In this document: piece after piece, positions 51,339 through 59,844 of the stretch | How positions within the stretch are numbered: the stretch's first letter is position 1 | Layout of the letters: the number at the start of each line of letters is the position of its first letter | DNA from: Bacteroidales bacterium UBA6851 | GTDB taxonomy: Bacteria > Bacteroidota > Bacteroidia > Bacteroidales > UBA932 | Direction of reading: 5' to 3' | NCBI GenBank assembly: GCA_002451795.1 | Contig: DKDJ01000011.1 | Span: 247,498 to 311,497 of the forward strand | DNA length: 64,000 nucleotides | Position numbers and translations under genes: made by a program | The notes under the pieces: model-generated | The model's database searches: none | Seen by the model: only the letters and a program-made list of their open reading frames with translations | Told to the model about the DNA's origin: nothing

Positions 51339-51360
51339 TAAGCTTAAAATGATTAATAGT

Positions 51361-53151
51361 ATGCAGACGATTGCTATAACAGACGGAACAATTAGGCCTT
51401 GGGATGATGCTGAGACCAAAAAGATTTTCTGGCATTCATCAGCTCACCTCATGGCAGAAGCGCTTGAGGCGTTGTATCCTGGCGTTAGATTTGGTGTTGG
51501 ACCTGCTGTTGAAACTGGCTTCTACTACGATGTGGACCTTGGAGACAGGCAGATTACCGAAGCTGACTTGCGTGAGGTAGAGAAGAAAATGATGGAACTC
51601 GCCAAGTCCAAGGAGACATTTGAGCGGAAAGAGGTATCTAAAGCTGATGCGCTTAAGTATTTTACCGAGAAAGGTGACAAATATAAGTGCGAGTTGATCA
51701 AGGACCTTGAAGATGGCACTATCACGTTCTATACGAATGGTAATTTTACTGATCTCTGCCGTGGACCGCACATCAAGCATGTGGATGATATTAAGGCCAT
51801 AAAGCTTACTGCTATAGCGGGTGCGTACTGGAAAGGAGATCAGGAGCGTGAGCAGCTGACCCGTATCTATGGCGTGTCTTTCCCTAAGAAGAGCATGCTT
51901 GACGAGTATCTTGTCATGCTGGAAGAGGCTAAGAAGCGTGATCATAGAAAACTCGGTAAGGAGATGGAACTTTTCACATTCTCTAGCCGCGTGGGACTTG
52001 GCCTTCCTTTATGGCTGCCTCGTGGAGCTGTCATGCGCAACATCCTTGAGAATTTCCTTCGCAAGAAGCAGGGCGAACTTGGATATCTTCCTGTCGTTAC
52101 ACCGCATATCGGAAATAAGGATCTTTATGTTACTTCAGGGCATCTTGCCAAATATGGTAAGGATTCATTCCAGCTCATAAAGACCCCACAGGAGGGTGAG
52201 GAATACATGCTTAAGCCTATGAACTGTCCTCATCACTGCGAGATTTATCGTAGTTCTCCGCGTTCATACCGCGACTTGCCGCTTCGTTTTGCCGAATTCG
52301 GTACTGTGTATCGTTACGAGCAGAGTGGAGAGCTTCATGGATTGACACGTGTCCGTGGTTTTACCCAGGATGATGCTCACCTTTTCTGCCGTCCGGACCA
52401 GCTTCAGGATGAGTTTGAGAAGGTAATTGACCTTATTCTCTATGTATTCAAGACTCTGAATATGACTGAGTACATGGCTCAGATTTCTCTCCGAGATCCT
52501 GCCAACAAGACCAAGTATATCGGCTCTGACGAGAACTGGGAGAAGGCTGAGAAAGCTATCATGGTAGCAGCGGAGAAGAAGGGTCTTAAGACTGTGGTGG
52601 AACTCGGAGAGGCTGCGTTCTATGGTCCTAAGCTTGATTTCATGGTGAAAGATGCCATCGGACGTCAGTGGCAGCTCGGTACTATTCAGGTGGATTATAA
52701 CCTTCCTGAGAGATTCCAGCTTGAGTATGTGGATGCTGACGGCTCGAAGCGCAGACCGGTGATGATACACCGTGCGCCGTTCGGCTCTATAGAAAGATTT
52801 ACTGCTGTCGTGCTCGAGCATACTGCCGGACATCTGCCGATTTGGCTCTCTCCTGATCAGGTGAAAATTCTGCCAATCAGTGAAAAATATGCTGATTATG
52901 CAGAAAAAGTTTGTGATTTGCTGAAAAATTCCGAAATTCGCGCCTCCATTGACTCTCGTAATGAGACACTTGGCAAGCGCATTCGCGAAATTTCGCTGCT
53001 TAGGGTGCCTCTTATCGCGATTGTCGGTGAGAAAGAGCTTGCAGAGGGCACTGTTTCCGTCCGTAGAGAGGGCGTGGATCAGGGCTCTATGACTGCGGAG
53101 CAGTTTGTAGATTATATTAAATCAGCTGTAGCTGAGGAACTTAAAAATTAG
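51361..53151 (+). CDS. thrS: Threonyl-tRNA synthetase lacking most of the TGS domain
   Basis: This class II synthetase charges tRNA-Thr. At 596 residues it is about 45-50 shorter than most bacterial ThrRS. The N-terminal stretch keeps only MQTIAITDGTIRPW, like the first TGS strand, before jumping to the editing domain (FWHSSAHLMAEAL with the HxxxH pair; LCRGPHI). The catalytic core is complete: LKPMNCPHHCEIY, FRYEQSGELHGLTRVRGFTQDDAH-type motif 2, and motif 3 HRAPFGSIERF. The anticodon-binding domain ends the protein. A Met at 51349 is an alternative start. It heads the thrS-infC-rpmI-rplT cluster. Confidence 0.95.
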   Translation: MQTIAITDGTIRPWDDAETKKIFWHSSAHLMAEALEALYPGVRFGVGPAVETGFYYDVDLGDRQITEADLREVEKKMMELAKSKETFERKEVSKADALKYFTEKGDKYKCELIKDLEDGTITFYTNGNFTDLCRGPHIKHVDDIKAIKLTAIAGAYWKGDQEREQLTRIYGVSFPKKSMLDEYLVMLEEAKKRDHRKLGKEMELFTFSSRVGLGLPLWLPRGAVMRNILENFLRKKQGELGYLPVVTPHIGNKDLYVTSGHLAKYGKDSFQLIKTPQEGEEYMLKPMNCPHHCEIYRSSPRSYRDLPLRFAEFGTVYRYEQSGELHGLTRVRGFTQDDAHLFCRPDQLQDEFEKVIDLILYVFKTLNMTEYMAQISLRDPANKTKYIGSDENWEKAEKAIMVAAEKKGLKTVVELGEAAFYGPKLDFMVKDAIGRQWQLGTIQVDYNLPERFQLEYVDADGSKRRPVMIHRAPFGSIERFTAVVLEHTAGHLPIWLSPDQVKILPISEKYADYAEKVCDLLKNSEIRASIDSRNETLGKRIREISLLRVPLIAIVGEKELAEGTVSVRREGVDQGSMTAEQFVDYIKSAVAEELKN

Positions 53152-53156
53152 GGAGG
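53151..53156 (+). promoter_or_regulatory. Strong Shine-Dalgarno of infC
   Basis: GGGAGG, overlapping the thrS stop codon, lies eight bases before the ATC codon at 53165. It is the clearest ribosome-binding site in a window where most genes have none. Confidence 0.7.
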
Positions 53157-53164
53157 ATAATACT

Positions 53165-53761
53165 ATCGCTTTACCTTACAAACCGAAGCCTGCGGGCTTC
53201 AAGCCCGGTGTACGTAAGCCGGACCCTCGTCAGGCGCAGAAGCGCGATGAGAATGAGTTGAATATCAACGAGCAGATTACCGCACGTCAAGTGCGTCTTG
53301 TGGGGGATAATGTCCCTGAACCCGGGGTATATCCTATTGCCAAGGCACTGCAATTAGCGGATGAACTCGAACTTGATCTGGTAGAAATCAGTGCGCAGGC
53401 TGATCCTCCGGTTTGTAAGATACTCGATTATCAGAAGTTCCTATATCAGCGCAAGAAGAAGGCTAAGGAGATGAAATCTAATGCCTCCAAGGTGGTGATA
53501 AAGGAGATTCGATTCGGGCCAAACACCGACGAGCATGACTTTATGTTCAAACTTAAGCATGCCAAGGAGTTCCTTCAGGAAGGCTCTAAGGTTAAGGCGT
53601 CAATCTTCTTTAGGGGACGTTCCATAATGTTCAAGGACCAGGGCGAAAAACAGTTGCTGAGATTTGCCGTGGAACTTGAAGAGTTTGGGCACGCTGAAAA
53701 TATGCCTATCCTTGAGGGCAAGCGTATGACGATGATGATTGCTCCTAACAAAAAGAAGTAG
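53165..53761 (+). CDS. infC: Translation initiation factor IF-3 (probable AUC start)
   Basis: IF-3 binds the 30S subunit and proofreads start codons. The recognisable core runs from LNINEQITARQVRLVGDN through DLVEISAQADPPVCKILDYQKFLYQRKKK to EGKRMTMMIAP. No ATG or GTG occurs in frame before the core; a TTG at 53258 would remove a coherent basic N-terminal tail (LPYKPKPAGFKPGVRKPDPRQ). The ATC at 53165 lies eight bases after a GGGAGG, giving 198 residues. Rare AUU/AUC starts are known for infC and let IF-3 limit its own synthesis. The gene is between thrS and rpmI, as in most bacteria. Confidence 0.9.
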   Translation: MALPYKPKPAGFKPGVRKPDPRQAQKRDENELNINEQITARQVRLVGDNVPEPGVYPIAKALQLADELELDLVEISAQADPPVCKILDYQKFLYQRKKKAKEMKSNASKVVIKEIRFGPNTDEHDFMFKLKHAKEFLQEGSKVKASIFFRGRSIMFKDQGEKQLLRFAVELEEFGHAENMPILEGKRMTMMIAPNKKK

Positions 53762-53799
53762 GAGATCATATATTTTATTAACAATTAATTATTAAAACA

Positions 53800-53994
53800 A
53801 TGGCAAAGCTTAAAACCAATTCCGGTGCCAAAAAGCGTTTCACGCTTACCGGATCGGGAAAGATTAAGAGGAAGCATGCTTACCACAGCCACATCCTCAC
53901 CAAGAAGACCAAGAAGCGCAAGAGAAACCTTGATCATTTCGCAATCATTGAGAAGGTTGATGTTGCAAGGATTAAAGAATTGTTGGTTCTCTAA
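53800..53994 (+). CDS. rpmI: 50S ribosomal protein L35
   Basis: The 64-residue basic protein MAKLKTNSGAKKRFTLTGSGKIKRK is bL35, followed by AYHSHILTKKTKKRKRNLD. It lies 38 bases after infC and 12 before rplT, the conserved IF3-L35-L20 operon. Confidence 0.97.
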   Translation: MAKLKTNSGAKKRFTLTGSGKIKRKHAYHSHILTKKTKKRKRNLDHFAIIEKVDVARIKELLVL

Positions 53995-54006
53995 AAGTAT
54001 TGAATT

Positions 54007-54351
54007 ATGCCAAGATCAGTCAACTCAGTAGCCTCAAGGGCTCGCCGCAAGAAGATTCTCAAGAGAACCCGCGGTAACTTCCTTTCAAGGAAGAATGTTT
54101 GGACAGTAGCTAAAAACACCTACGAGAAAGGTTTGACTTATGCTTACCGCGACCGTAGGGCTAAGAAGCGCAACTTCCGTGCACTTTGGATTCAGAGAAT
54201 TAATGCTGCCGCTCGTCAGTACGGTATGTCTTATTCTCAGTTCATGGGTAAGCTCAGCGCACAGAACATCGGTCTTAACCGTAAAGTTCTCGCTGACCTT
54301 GCAATGAACAATCCGCAGGCATTTGAAGCTATTATCAACTCTGTAAAATAG
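54007..54351 (+). CDS. rplT: 50S ribosomal protein L20
   Basis: The 114-residue bL20 begins MPRSVNSVASRARRKKILKRTRGN and contains the conserved AYRDRRAKKRNFRALWIQRINAAAR. It is an early 23S rRNA-binding assembly protein and the usual autoregulator of this operon. The signal peptidase gene starts six bases after its stop. Confidence 0.98.
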   Translation: MPRSVNSVASRARRKKILKRTRGNFLSRKNVWTVAKNTYEKGLTYAYRDRRAKKRNFRALWIQRINAAARQYGMSYSQFMGKLSAQNIGLNRKVLADLAMNNPQAFEAIINSVK

Positions 54352-54357
54352 TTTGAA

Positions 54358-55665
54358 GTGAGCCTGAAGGAATTTACCTGCAACAGATGGACAAAGTTCG
54401 GTTTTTGGGCTTTGCTCTATGTTGCGTGGGTGATATGGCTCGGAAATTTCTGGTGGATCTTCGGATTGGTGGTCATCTTTGACATATTCATCACGAAGAA
54501 AGTACGCTGGAATTTTTGGAAGAAACGTTACAAGGAAGGAGAGAAGCATAGTGCGTGGAACGAGTGGCTCGATGCTATCATCTTCGCAGTGATTTTCGTT
54601 ACTTTCGTGAACATCTTCTTTTTTCAAGCCTTCAAGATTCCTTCATCTTCTATGGAGAGAACCCTCTATACCGGAGACCATCTGTTTGTTAGCAAATTGG
54701 CTTACGGTCCTCGTGTTCCGCAGACTCCTCTTACCATTCCTTTTACGCACAATCAGATTTTTGGAAAAGAGTCATATTCCACTCTGATTCAGAATGATTA
54801 TAGGCGGTTGAAAGGATTTCACAATGTTCGCCGAGGCGATTGTGTTGTCTTTGGCTTTCCGAACGGTGATACCGTTTTGAGAAAGGCCCCGGTTGAAGAT
54901 TATCATGCGTTGGTAAGGATACTCGGAAAGGATAAGATAGCATCCCTCGGAGATTATGTCGTGCGTCCTGTAGATAAGAAGGACCATTACGTGAAAAGGT
55001 GCGTTGCGCTACCGGGAGATACACTTGAGGTTAAAGATGGTATGGTATGGATAAACGGTCGAAAAGAGGAAGCCAGGCCAGGAGTACAGTTGTCCTACAG
55101 GGTCGTGACCAACGGCCAAAGGATCAATTCCAAGACTGTGGAGCAACTTGGACTCAATCCATCGGAGATATATTTTGACCCCTCATTGCCAGGTTACCCG
55201 GCCATGATTCTCACTGCAGAGATGCTTGAGAAGGTCAAGTCTCTTCCGAATGTGACTGCGGTTTCTGACAATCTTGAAAGAGATGCCTCGGCCGTGTCTC
55301 GCGAGATCTTCCCCTATACGGAAGATTCTGGCTGGACAAGGGATTTCTTCGGTCCCCTTTGGATACCTGCAAAAGGCGCTACGGTAAAGCTTACCGCAGA
55401 CAACCTTCCGCTTTACGAGCGAATTATTACTGCTTACGAGCATTCAGACTTGCAGCAGGCGCTTCGTGACGGAGAGTATACCTTCAAGCAGGACTATTAC
55501 TTTATGATGGGAGACAATAGGCACAACTCTTTGGACTCACGGTATTGGGGCTTTGTTCCTGAGGACCACATAGTCGGAAGACCTGCCTTGATATGGCTCT
55601 CTACAGACAAGGGAAAGAGTTTCCCTAATAATATCAGATGGCGCAGATTCATGAGATTTCTATAG
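54358..55665 (+). CDS. lepB: Signal peptidase I
   Basis: The 435-residue enzyme cleaves signal peptides at the inner membrane. Two TM regions (WALLYVAWVIWLGNFWWIFGLVVIF; AIIFAVIFVTFVNIFFFQAF) precede catalytic Ser (about 98) in IPSSSMERTLYTGDHLFV; catalytic Lys (about 213) is in HYVKRCVALPGDTLEV; box E is GDNRHNSLDSRYWGFVP. It starts at GTG 54358, since no ATG precedes the first TM. It is larger than typical enzymes because of inserts before and after the Lys box (about 225-365), a common feature in Bacteroidetes. It is coupled to the ribosomal operon upstream. Confidence 0.95.
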   Translation: MSLKEFTCNRWTKFGFWALLYVAWVIWLGNFWWIFGLVVIFDIFITKKVRWNFWKKRYKEGEKHSAWNEWLDAIIFAVIFVTFVNIFFFQAFKIPSSSMERTLYTGDHLFVSKLAYGPRVPQTPLTIPFTHNQIFGKESYSTLIQNDYRRLKGFHNVRRGDCVVFGFPNGDTVLRKAPVEDYHALVRILGKDKIASLGDYVVRPVDKKDHYVKRCVALPGDTLEVKDGMVWINGRKEEARPGVQLSYRVVTNGQRINSKTVEQLGLNPSEIYFDPSLPGYPAMILTAEMLEKVKSLPNVTAVSDNLERDASAVSREIFPYTEDSGWTRDFFGPLWIPAKGATVKLTADNLPLYERIITAYEHSDLQQALRDGEYTFKQDYYFMMGDNRHNSLDSRYWGFVPEDHIVGRPALIWLSTDKGKSFPNNIRWRRFMRFL

Positions 55666-55673
55666 GTTACCAT

Positions 55674-55704
55674 TTTGGAAATCAGAAAATTATCACGATA
55701 TTTG
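55674..55704 (+). promoter_or_regulatory. Promoter of rpmB-rpmG-DUF4295
   Basis: TTTG (55674-55677) and GATATTTG (55697-55704, one mismatch) have a 19-base spacer. Confidence 0.6.
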
Positions 55705-55740
55705 CAGCCCGTTGTAAGAATTAAAAAATAAAAAATAGTT

Positions 55741-55983
55741 ATGGCAAAAGTTTGTCAAATAACCGGAAGAAAGAGAATGAAAGGCAACAATGTTGCCCAT
55801 TCCAAGCTGCGCACCAAGCGCGACTTCTCTCTCAACCTCAAGAACAAGCGTTTCTGGAGCGAGGAAGAGCAGAGGTTCGTCACCCTTAAAGTTTCTTGCA
55901 AGGGTATGAGAATTATCGAGAAGAATGGCCTTGAGGCAACTCTTCGCGATGCTCAGAAGAAAGGATTGATTAACCTTGTTTAA
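55741..55983 (+). CDS. rpmB: 50S ribosomal protein L28
   Basis: The 80-residue bL28 begins MAKVCQITGRKRMKGNNVAHSK and continues RFWSEEEQRFVTLKVSCKGMR. It lacks a zinc-binding four-cysteine set, so it is the zinc-free form. It starts a three-gene cluster with rpmG and DUF4295. Confidence 0.97.
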   Translation: MAKVCQITGRKRMKGNNVAHSKLRTKRDFSLNLKNKRFWSEEEQRFVTLKVSCKGMRIIEKNGLEATLRDAQKKGLINLV

Positions 55984-55994
55984 TTTTTATCATT

Positions 55995-56183
55995 ATGGCA
56001 AAGAAATCAAAAGGAAACAGGGTGCAGGTCATCCTCGAGTGCACCGAGCAGAAGGCGAGCGGTGTTCCTGGAATGTCTCGTTACATTACCACCAAGAACA
56101 AGAAGAATACTCCTGAGCGTCTTGAGCGCAAGAAGTATAATCCATACCTTCACAAGGTAACAGTTCATCGTGAGATTAAATAA
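55995..56183 (+). CDS. rpmG: 50S ribosomal protein L33
   Basis: The 62-residue bL33 (MAKKSKGNRVQVILECTE, RYITTKNKKNTPERLERKKYNP) lacks the CxxC pairs and so is zinc-independent. It lies 11 bases after rpmB. Confidence 0.97.
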   Translation: MAKKSKGNRVQVILECTEQKASGVPGMSRYITTKNKKNTPERLERKKYNPYLHKVTVHREIK

Positions 56184-56200
56184 TCAGAGGAGATTAAGTT

Positions 56201-56362
56201 ATGGCAAAGAAAGCAGTCGCAACCTTCGCAGCTAAGGCCGGTGCTAAGAGCATGGTCAAGTGCATCCGTATGGAGAAGTCACCTAAGACAGGAGCATACG
56301 TTTTCTCTGAGCGTCTCGTAGAGGCTGAGAAAGCTAAAGATTTCTTCGCAGGCAAGAAATAG
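56201..56362 (+). CDS. DUF4295 small basic protein, likely Bacteroidetes ribosomal protein
   Basis: A 53-residue frame beginning MAKKAVATFAAKAGAKSMVK and ending DFFAGKK encodes a DUF4295 protein. From memory, this family was identified as an extra large-subunit protein (named bL38) in a Bacteroidetes ribosome structure; the naming should be confirmed. It lies 17 bases after rpmG in the conserved rpmB-rpmG-DUF4295 order, and a terminator follows. It is below common length cut-offs. Confidence 0.9.
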   Translation: MAKKAVATFAAKAGAKSMVKCIRMEKSPKTGAYVFSERLVEAEKAKDFFAGKK

Positions 56363-56382
56363 TCTTTCGAAGAAGATATTTT

Positions 56383-56410
56383 AGAGGTCCCGATATTCGG
56401 GGCCTCTTTT
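56383..56410 (+). terminator. Terminator of the rpmB cluster
   Basis: A 10-bp stem (AGAGGTCCCG with CGGGGCCTCT, one G-U) and ATATT loop, followed by TTT. Confidence 0.85.
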
Positions 56411-56489
56411 GTCGTTTAGAGGTGTAAGCTAAAGAGGTAGAAAAGTCTCTTTGGTGATATGAGGCATGAATAGAATCGGTAATATTTTG

Positions 56490-56497
56490 TATATTTG
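56490..56497 (+). promoter_or_regulatory. Promoter -7 box abutting ftsY
   Basis: TATATTTG, a perfect match, ends six bases before the ftsY ATG at 56504. Confidence 0.55.
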
Positions 56498-56503
56498 CAT
56501 AAT

Positions 56504-57388
56504 ATGGCGATTAGTTTCTTTCAGAGAATTACGCGTGCCGTGGTCGGCCGGTCAAGAGTGGATGATAATACCCTTGATGCTATTGAAGAGGCTCTTGTGG
56601 AGTCTGATATGGGAGTGGAGACCACACTCAAGATTATTGACAATCTCGAGGAGAGAGTGTCTAAGGACAAATATATGTCCCAGAGTGAACTTGTCTCTCA
56701 GCTTAGGGATGAGATTAGTAAACTCATTGATGAGCCACAGCAGTTGTTTGACTTCGGAAAGAAGCCTTATGTTATACTTGTTGTTGGAGTGAACGGTGTC
56801 GGAAAGACTACGACTATAGGCAAGTTGGCTTCGTACTTTAAATCTCAGGGCAAAAAAGTTATCCTTGGTGCAGCTGATACCTTTAGGGCTGCCGCTGTGG
56901 ATCAGCTCACTATTTGGGCGGATAGGGCAGGAGTGGAACTTGTAAAGCAGTCCATGGGGTCCGATCCTGCATCTGTGGCTTTTGATACTGTGAAAGCAGC
57001 CGTGGCCCGTAATGCAGACGTCGCCATTATTGACACCGCAGGACGTTTGCATAATAGAATTGACCTCATGAATGAGCTTACGAAGATCAGAAACGTGATG
57101 CGTAAGGTGATTCCAGATGCTCCACATGACGTAATGCTGGTTCTTGATGCCTCTACTGGTCAAAATGCCTTCCAGCAGGCCAAAGAATTTTCGCGGACAA
57201 CGGACATTACTTCGCTTGTGCTGACCAAGCTTGACGGAACTGCCAAGGGTGGTGTAGTAGTTGGTGTTTCCGATCAGTTCCATATACCGGTAAAGTTTAT
57301 CGGTGTGGGCGAGAAGATTGGTGACCTCAAGGTGTTTGATAAAAATGATTTTGTGGAGAAGTTGTTCTCTCCTGACGATTTGAAATAA
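56504..57388 (+). CDS. ftsY: Signal recognition particle receptor FtsY
   Basis: The 294-residue SRP GTPase docks ribosome-SRP complexes at the inner membrane. It contains the NG domain only: G1 VVGVNGVGKTTTIGKLA, DTFRAAAVDQL (G2), DTAGRLHNRIDLMNEL (G3), TKLDGTAKGG (G4) and FIGVGEKIGDLKVF. The acidic N-terminal A domain of enterobacterial FtsY is absent, as in many other bacteria. ATG 56504 follows the promoter box by six bases. pheT follows 13 bases downstream. Confidence 0.97.
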   Translation: MAISFFQRITRAVVGRSRVDDNTLDAIEEALVESDMGVETTLKIIDNLEERVSKDKYMSQSELVSQLRDEISKLIDEPQQLFDFGKKPYVILVVGVNGVGKTTTIGKLASYFKSQGKKVILGAADTFRAAAVDQLTIWADRAGVELVKQSMGSDPASVAFDTVKAAVARNADVAIIDTAGRLHNRIDLMNELTKIRNVMRKVIPDAPHDVMLVLDASTGQNAFQQAKEFSRTTDITSLVLTKLDGTAKGGVVVGVSDQFHIPVKFIGVGEKIGDLKVFDKNDFVEKLFSPDDLK

Positions 57389-57401
57389 AAAGATATTATA
57401 T

Positions 57402-59843
57402 ATGAAACTCAGTTACAGTTGGCTCAAGGAATACTTGAAGTGCAGTCTTTCAGTTCAGCAGATTGCCGAAGCGATGACCTCAATAGGAATAGAGGTTGAT
57501 GGTGTTGAAGAAGAGGAGAAGATCCCTGGAGGTCTTGCTGGCGTGGTAGTGGCTGAGGTCCTTGAATGCGAGGCGCATCCGGACTCCGATCATCTCCATA
57601 TTACCAAGGTCTCTACTGGTAACGGAGAACCGCTTACCGTGGTTTGTGGCGCACCCAACGTTGCAGCGGGCCAGAAAGTGCTGTTTGCCCAGATAGGGAC
57701 TGTGCTTCCTGGTGATTTCAAGATCAAAAAGTCCAAAATTAGGGGCGTGGAGTCCTTTGGCATGATATGCGCCGAGGATGAACTAGGAATAGGTGCTTCG
57801 CATGATGGAATTATGGTGCTTCCTTCTGATGCCGTTGTGGGTACTCCGGCAAAGGAATACCTTCATCTTGAGAGCACTGCAGTGATTGAGTATGAGATTA
57901 CTGCTAATAGGGTGGATGCTGCCTCACACTGGGGAGTTGCCCGTGATTTATATGCTTATTTGAGGCTCAATGATATCCCATGTGAGTTGGTCTGTCCAGA
58001 TGTTAGTTCGTTCTGTGAGGGTGAGGGGAAAGGACTGGAGGTGGACCTCCGAGATGCCGATGGCGCTCCTCGCTACTGTGGTATAACAATCAAGGGTGTA
58101 AAGGTCGGTCCATCCCCGGAGTGGCTTCAGGATAGGCTGCGCAGTATTGGACTTAATCCTAAAGATAATATTGTGGATGTGTCTAACTTCGTCCTTTTTG
58201 AACTTGGACAGCCTCTACATACTTTCGATGCGGATAAGGTTTCTGGCGGAAAGGTGATTGTCAGACGTGCTCATCAGGACGAGGTTATCAAGACGCTTGA
58301 TGGGGTAGACCGCAAACTGACGGACAAGGATATGGTTATTGCCAATGCCAACGGCCCTATGTGTATTGCTGGTGTATTTGGCGGCGAGGAGAGTGGAGTC
58401 TGCGATAATACGGTCAATGTCTTCGTGGAGAGCGCATATTTTGATCCTGCTTCCATTAGGCGTACAGCCAAGAGTCAGACTCTTCAGACCGATGCTTCAT
58501 TCAGATATGAGCGCGGATGCGATCCTCAGATATGCTTGTATGCACTCAAGAGAGCTGTTACCCTCATCCAGCAGTGCGCTGGTGGAGAAGTAGTGGGAAG
58601 CATTCAGGAGGTTTACCCTCATCCGGTGGAGCGCAAGCATATAGATCTTGACTACAACCGTATCGAAGAGTTCGCAGGATGCAGGATTGGCCATGATACT
58701 ATAGAGAAGATTCTTGGTTACCTTGGTTATGAGTTTCTGGAGAAGCGTGAGGGTGGTGCTCTCGTGGCTGCTCCTACCTATATGGTGGACGTATATCGTG
58801 AATGTGACGTGGTGGAGGAGCTGCTCCGCATATACGGATACAACAACGTCCCTCTTCCGAAGCACATGAAGATGTCAGTCAATGCCACACCTAAGCCAGA
58901 GCCTGAAGCTATACGTAATGGTATTTCCAATTTCTTGGCAGCCAACGGCTTTGTGGAGATTATGAACAATTCTCTTACGAAGTCTGATTACTACAGCTCC
59001 CTCAAGACATATCCATCTGAATGTTGCGCAAGGATTGTTAATCCTCTCAGTCAGGATCTTAATGTTATGCGCCAGACGCTGATTCTTGGTGGTCTTGAAG
59101 TCATTGCATATAACCTCAACCGACAGCTTTCTTCCATGAAGGTCTTTGAGTATGGAAGCGTCTACAAGCGGCTGCCAGAAAAGTCTGCCCAGACTCTTGA
59201 CGGATACGAAGAGCATCAGAACTTCCTGCTTATGGTTACTGGCTCACCGGAGAAATCGTGGCGTCTTGAACCGGCGAAGAGCAACTTCTTCCAGCTGAAG
59301 GGTTATGTAGAGCTTCTGCTCAAGCGTTTCGGGGCTGATTTGTATCAGCTATGGTCAGAGGCTGCACCGTCTGATATTTTCGCGGAGGGCACTTGCTATA
59401 AACTTCCAGGGAGCGGGGCTCTTCTTGTGTCTATGGGCACCGTTGCACCATCTCTTGCTCGCAGGTTCGGTATTAAACAGCCTGTTTTTGCCGCAGAGAT
59501 CAACTGGCAAGTATTGTTTGAATTGATTAAACGAGACAAGGTATCTTTCACGGAACTGCCTAAGTTCCCGTCCGTCAGACGTGACCTTGCGCTTCTTCTT
59601 GATGAAAGTGTTAGTTATGCCGATCTTCGTGCCGCGGCATTCAAACAGGCCAAGAAACTCCTCAAGCAGGTCGGTCTATTTGATGTCTACCGTGGAGACA
59701 AGATTCCTGAAGGAAAGAAGCAGTACGCGCTGAGTTTTGTCATTCAAGATACAGAAAAGACACTTACTGACCAAGATACTGAGCGTGTAATGGAGAGACT
59801 TCTGACTACATTCCAGAAGGATTTCGGGGCACAGTTGCGATAG
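57402..59843 (+). CDS. pheT: Phenylalanyl-tRNA synthetase beta subunit
   Basis: The 813-residue beta chain pairs with PheS (not in this window) to charge tRNA-Phe. It begins MKLSYSWLKEYLKCSLSVQQ and has the EMAP-like tRNA-binding domain (AEVLECEAHPDSDHLHI; VVCGAPNVAAGQKV), the B3/4 editing domain (NPKDNIVDVSNFVLFELGQPLHTFDADKV), B5, catalytic-like core (DASFRYERGCDP), and the C-terminal anticodon-binding FDX-ACB fold (FTELPKFPSVRRDLALLLDE). Its stop is followed one base later by the DUF4296 gene. Confidence 0.97.
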   Translation: MKLSYSWLKEYLKCSLSVQQIAEAMTSIGIEVDGVEEEEKIPGGLAGVVVAEVLECEAHPDSDHLHITKVSTGNGEPLTVVCGAPNVAAGQKVLFAQIGTVLPGDFKIKKSKIRGVESFGMICAEDELGIGASHDGIMVLPSDAVVGTPAKEYLHLESTAVIEYEITANRVDAASHWGVARDLYAYLRLNDIPCELVCPDVSSFCEGEGKGLEVDLRDADGAPRYCGITIKGVKVGPSPEWLQDRLRSIGLNPKDNIVDVSNFVLFELGQPLHTFDADKVSGGKVIVRRAHQDEVIKTLDGVDRKLTDKDMVIANANGPMCIAGVFGGEESGVCDNTVNVFVESAYFDPASIRRTAKSQTLQTDASFRYERGCDPQICLYALKRAVTLIQQCAGGEVVGSIQEVYPHPVERKHIDLDYNRIEEFAGCRIGHDTIEKILGYLGYEFLEKREGGALVAAPTYMVDVYRECDVVEELLRIYGYNNVPLPKHMKMSVNATPKPEPEAIRNGISNFLAANGFVEIMNNSLTKSDYYSSLKTYPSECCARIVNPLSQDLNVMRQTLILGGLEVIAYNLNRQLSSMKVFEYGSVYKRLPEKSAQTLDGYEEHQNFLLMVTGSPEKSWRLEPAKSNFFQLKGYVELLLKRFGADLYQLWSEAAPSDIFAEGTCYKLPGSGALLVSMGTVAPSLARRFGIKQPVFAAEINWQVLFELIKRDKVSFTELPKFPSVRRDLALLLDESVSYADLRAAAFKQAKKLLKQVGLFDVYRGDKIPEGKKQYALSFVIQDTEKTLTDQDTERVMERLLTTFQKDFGAQLR

Positions 59844-59844
59844 G

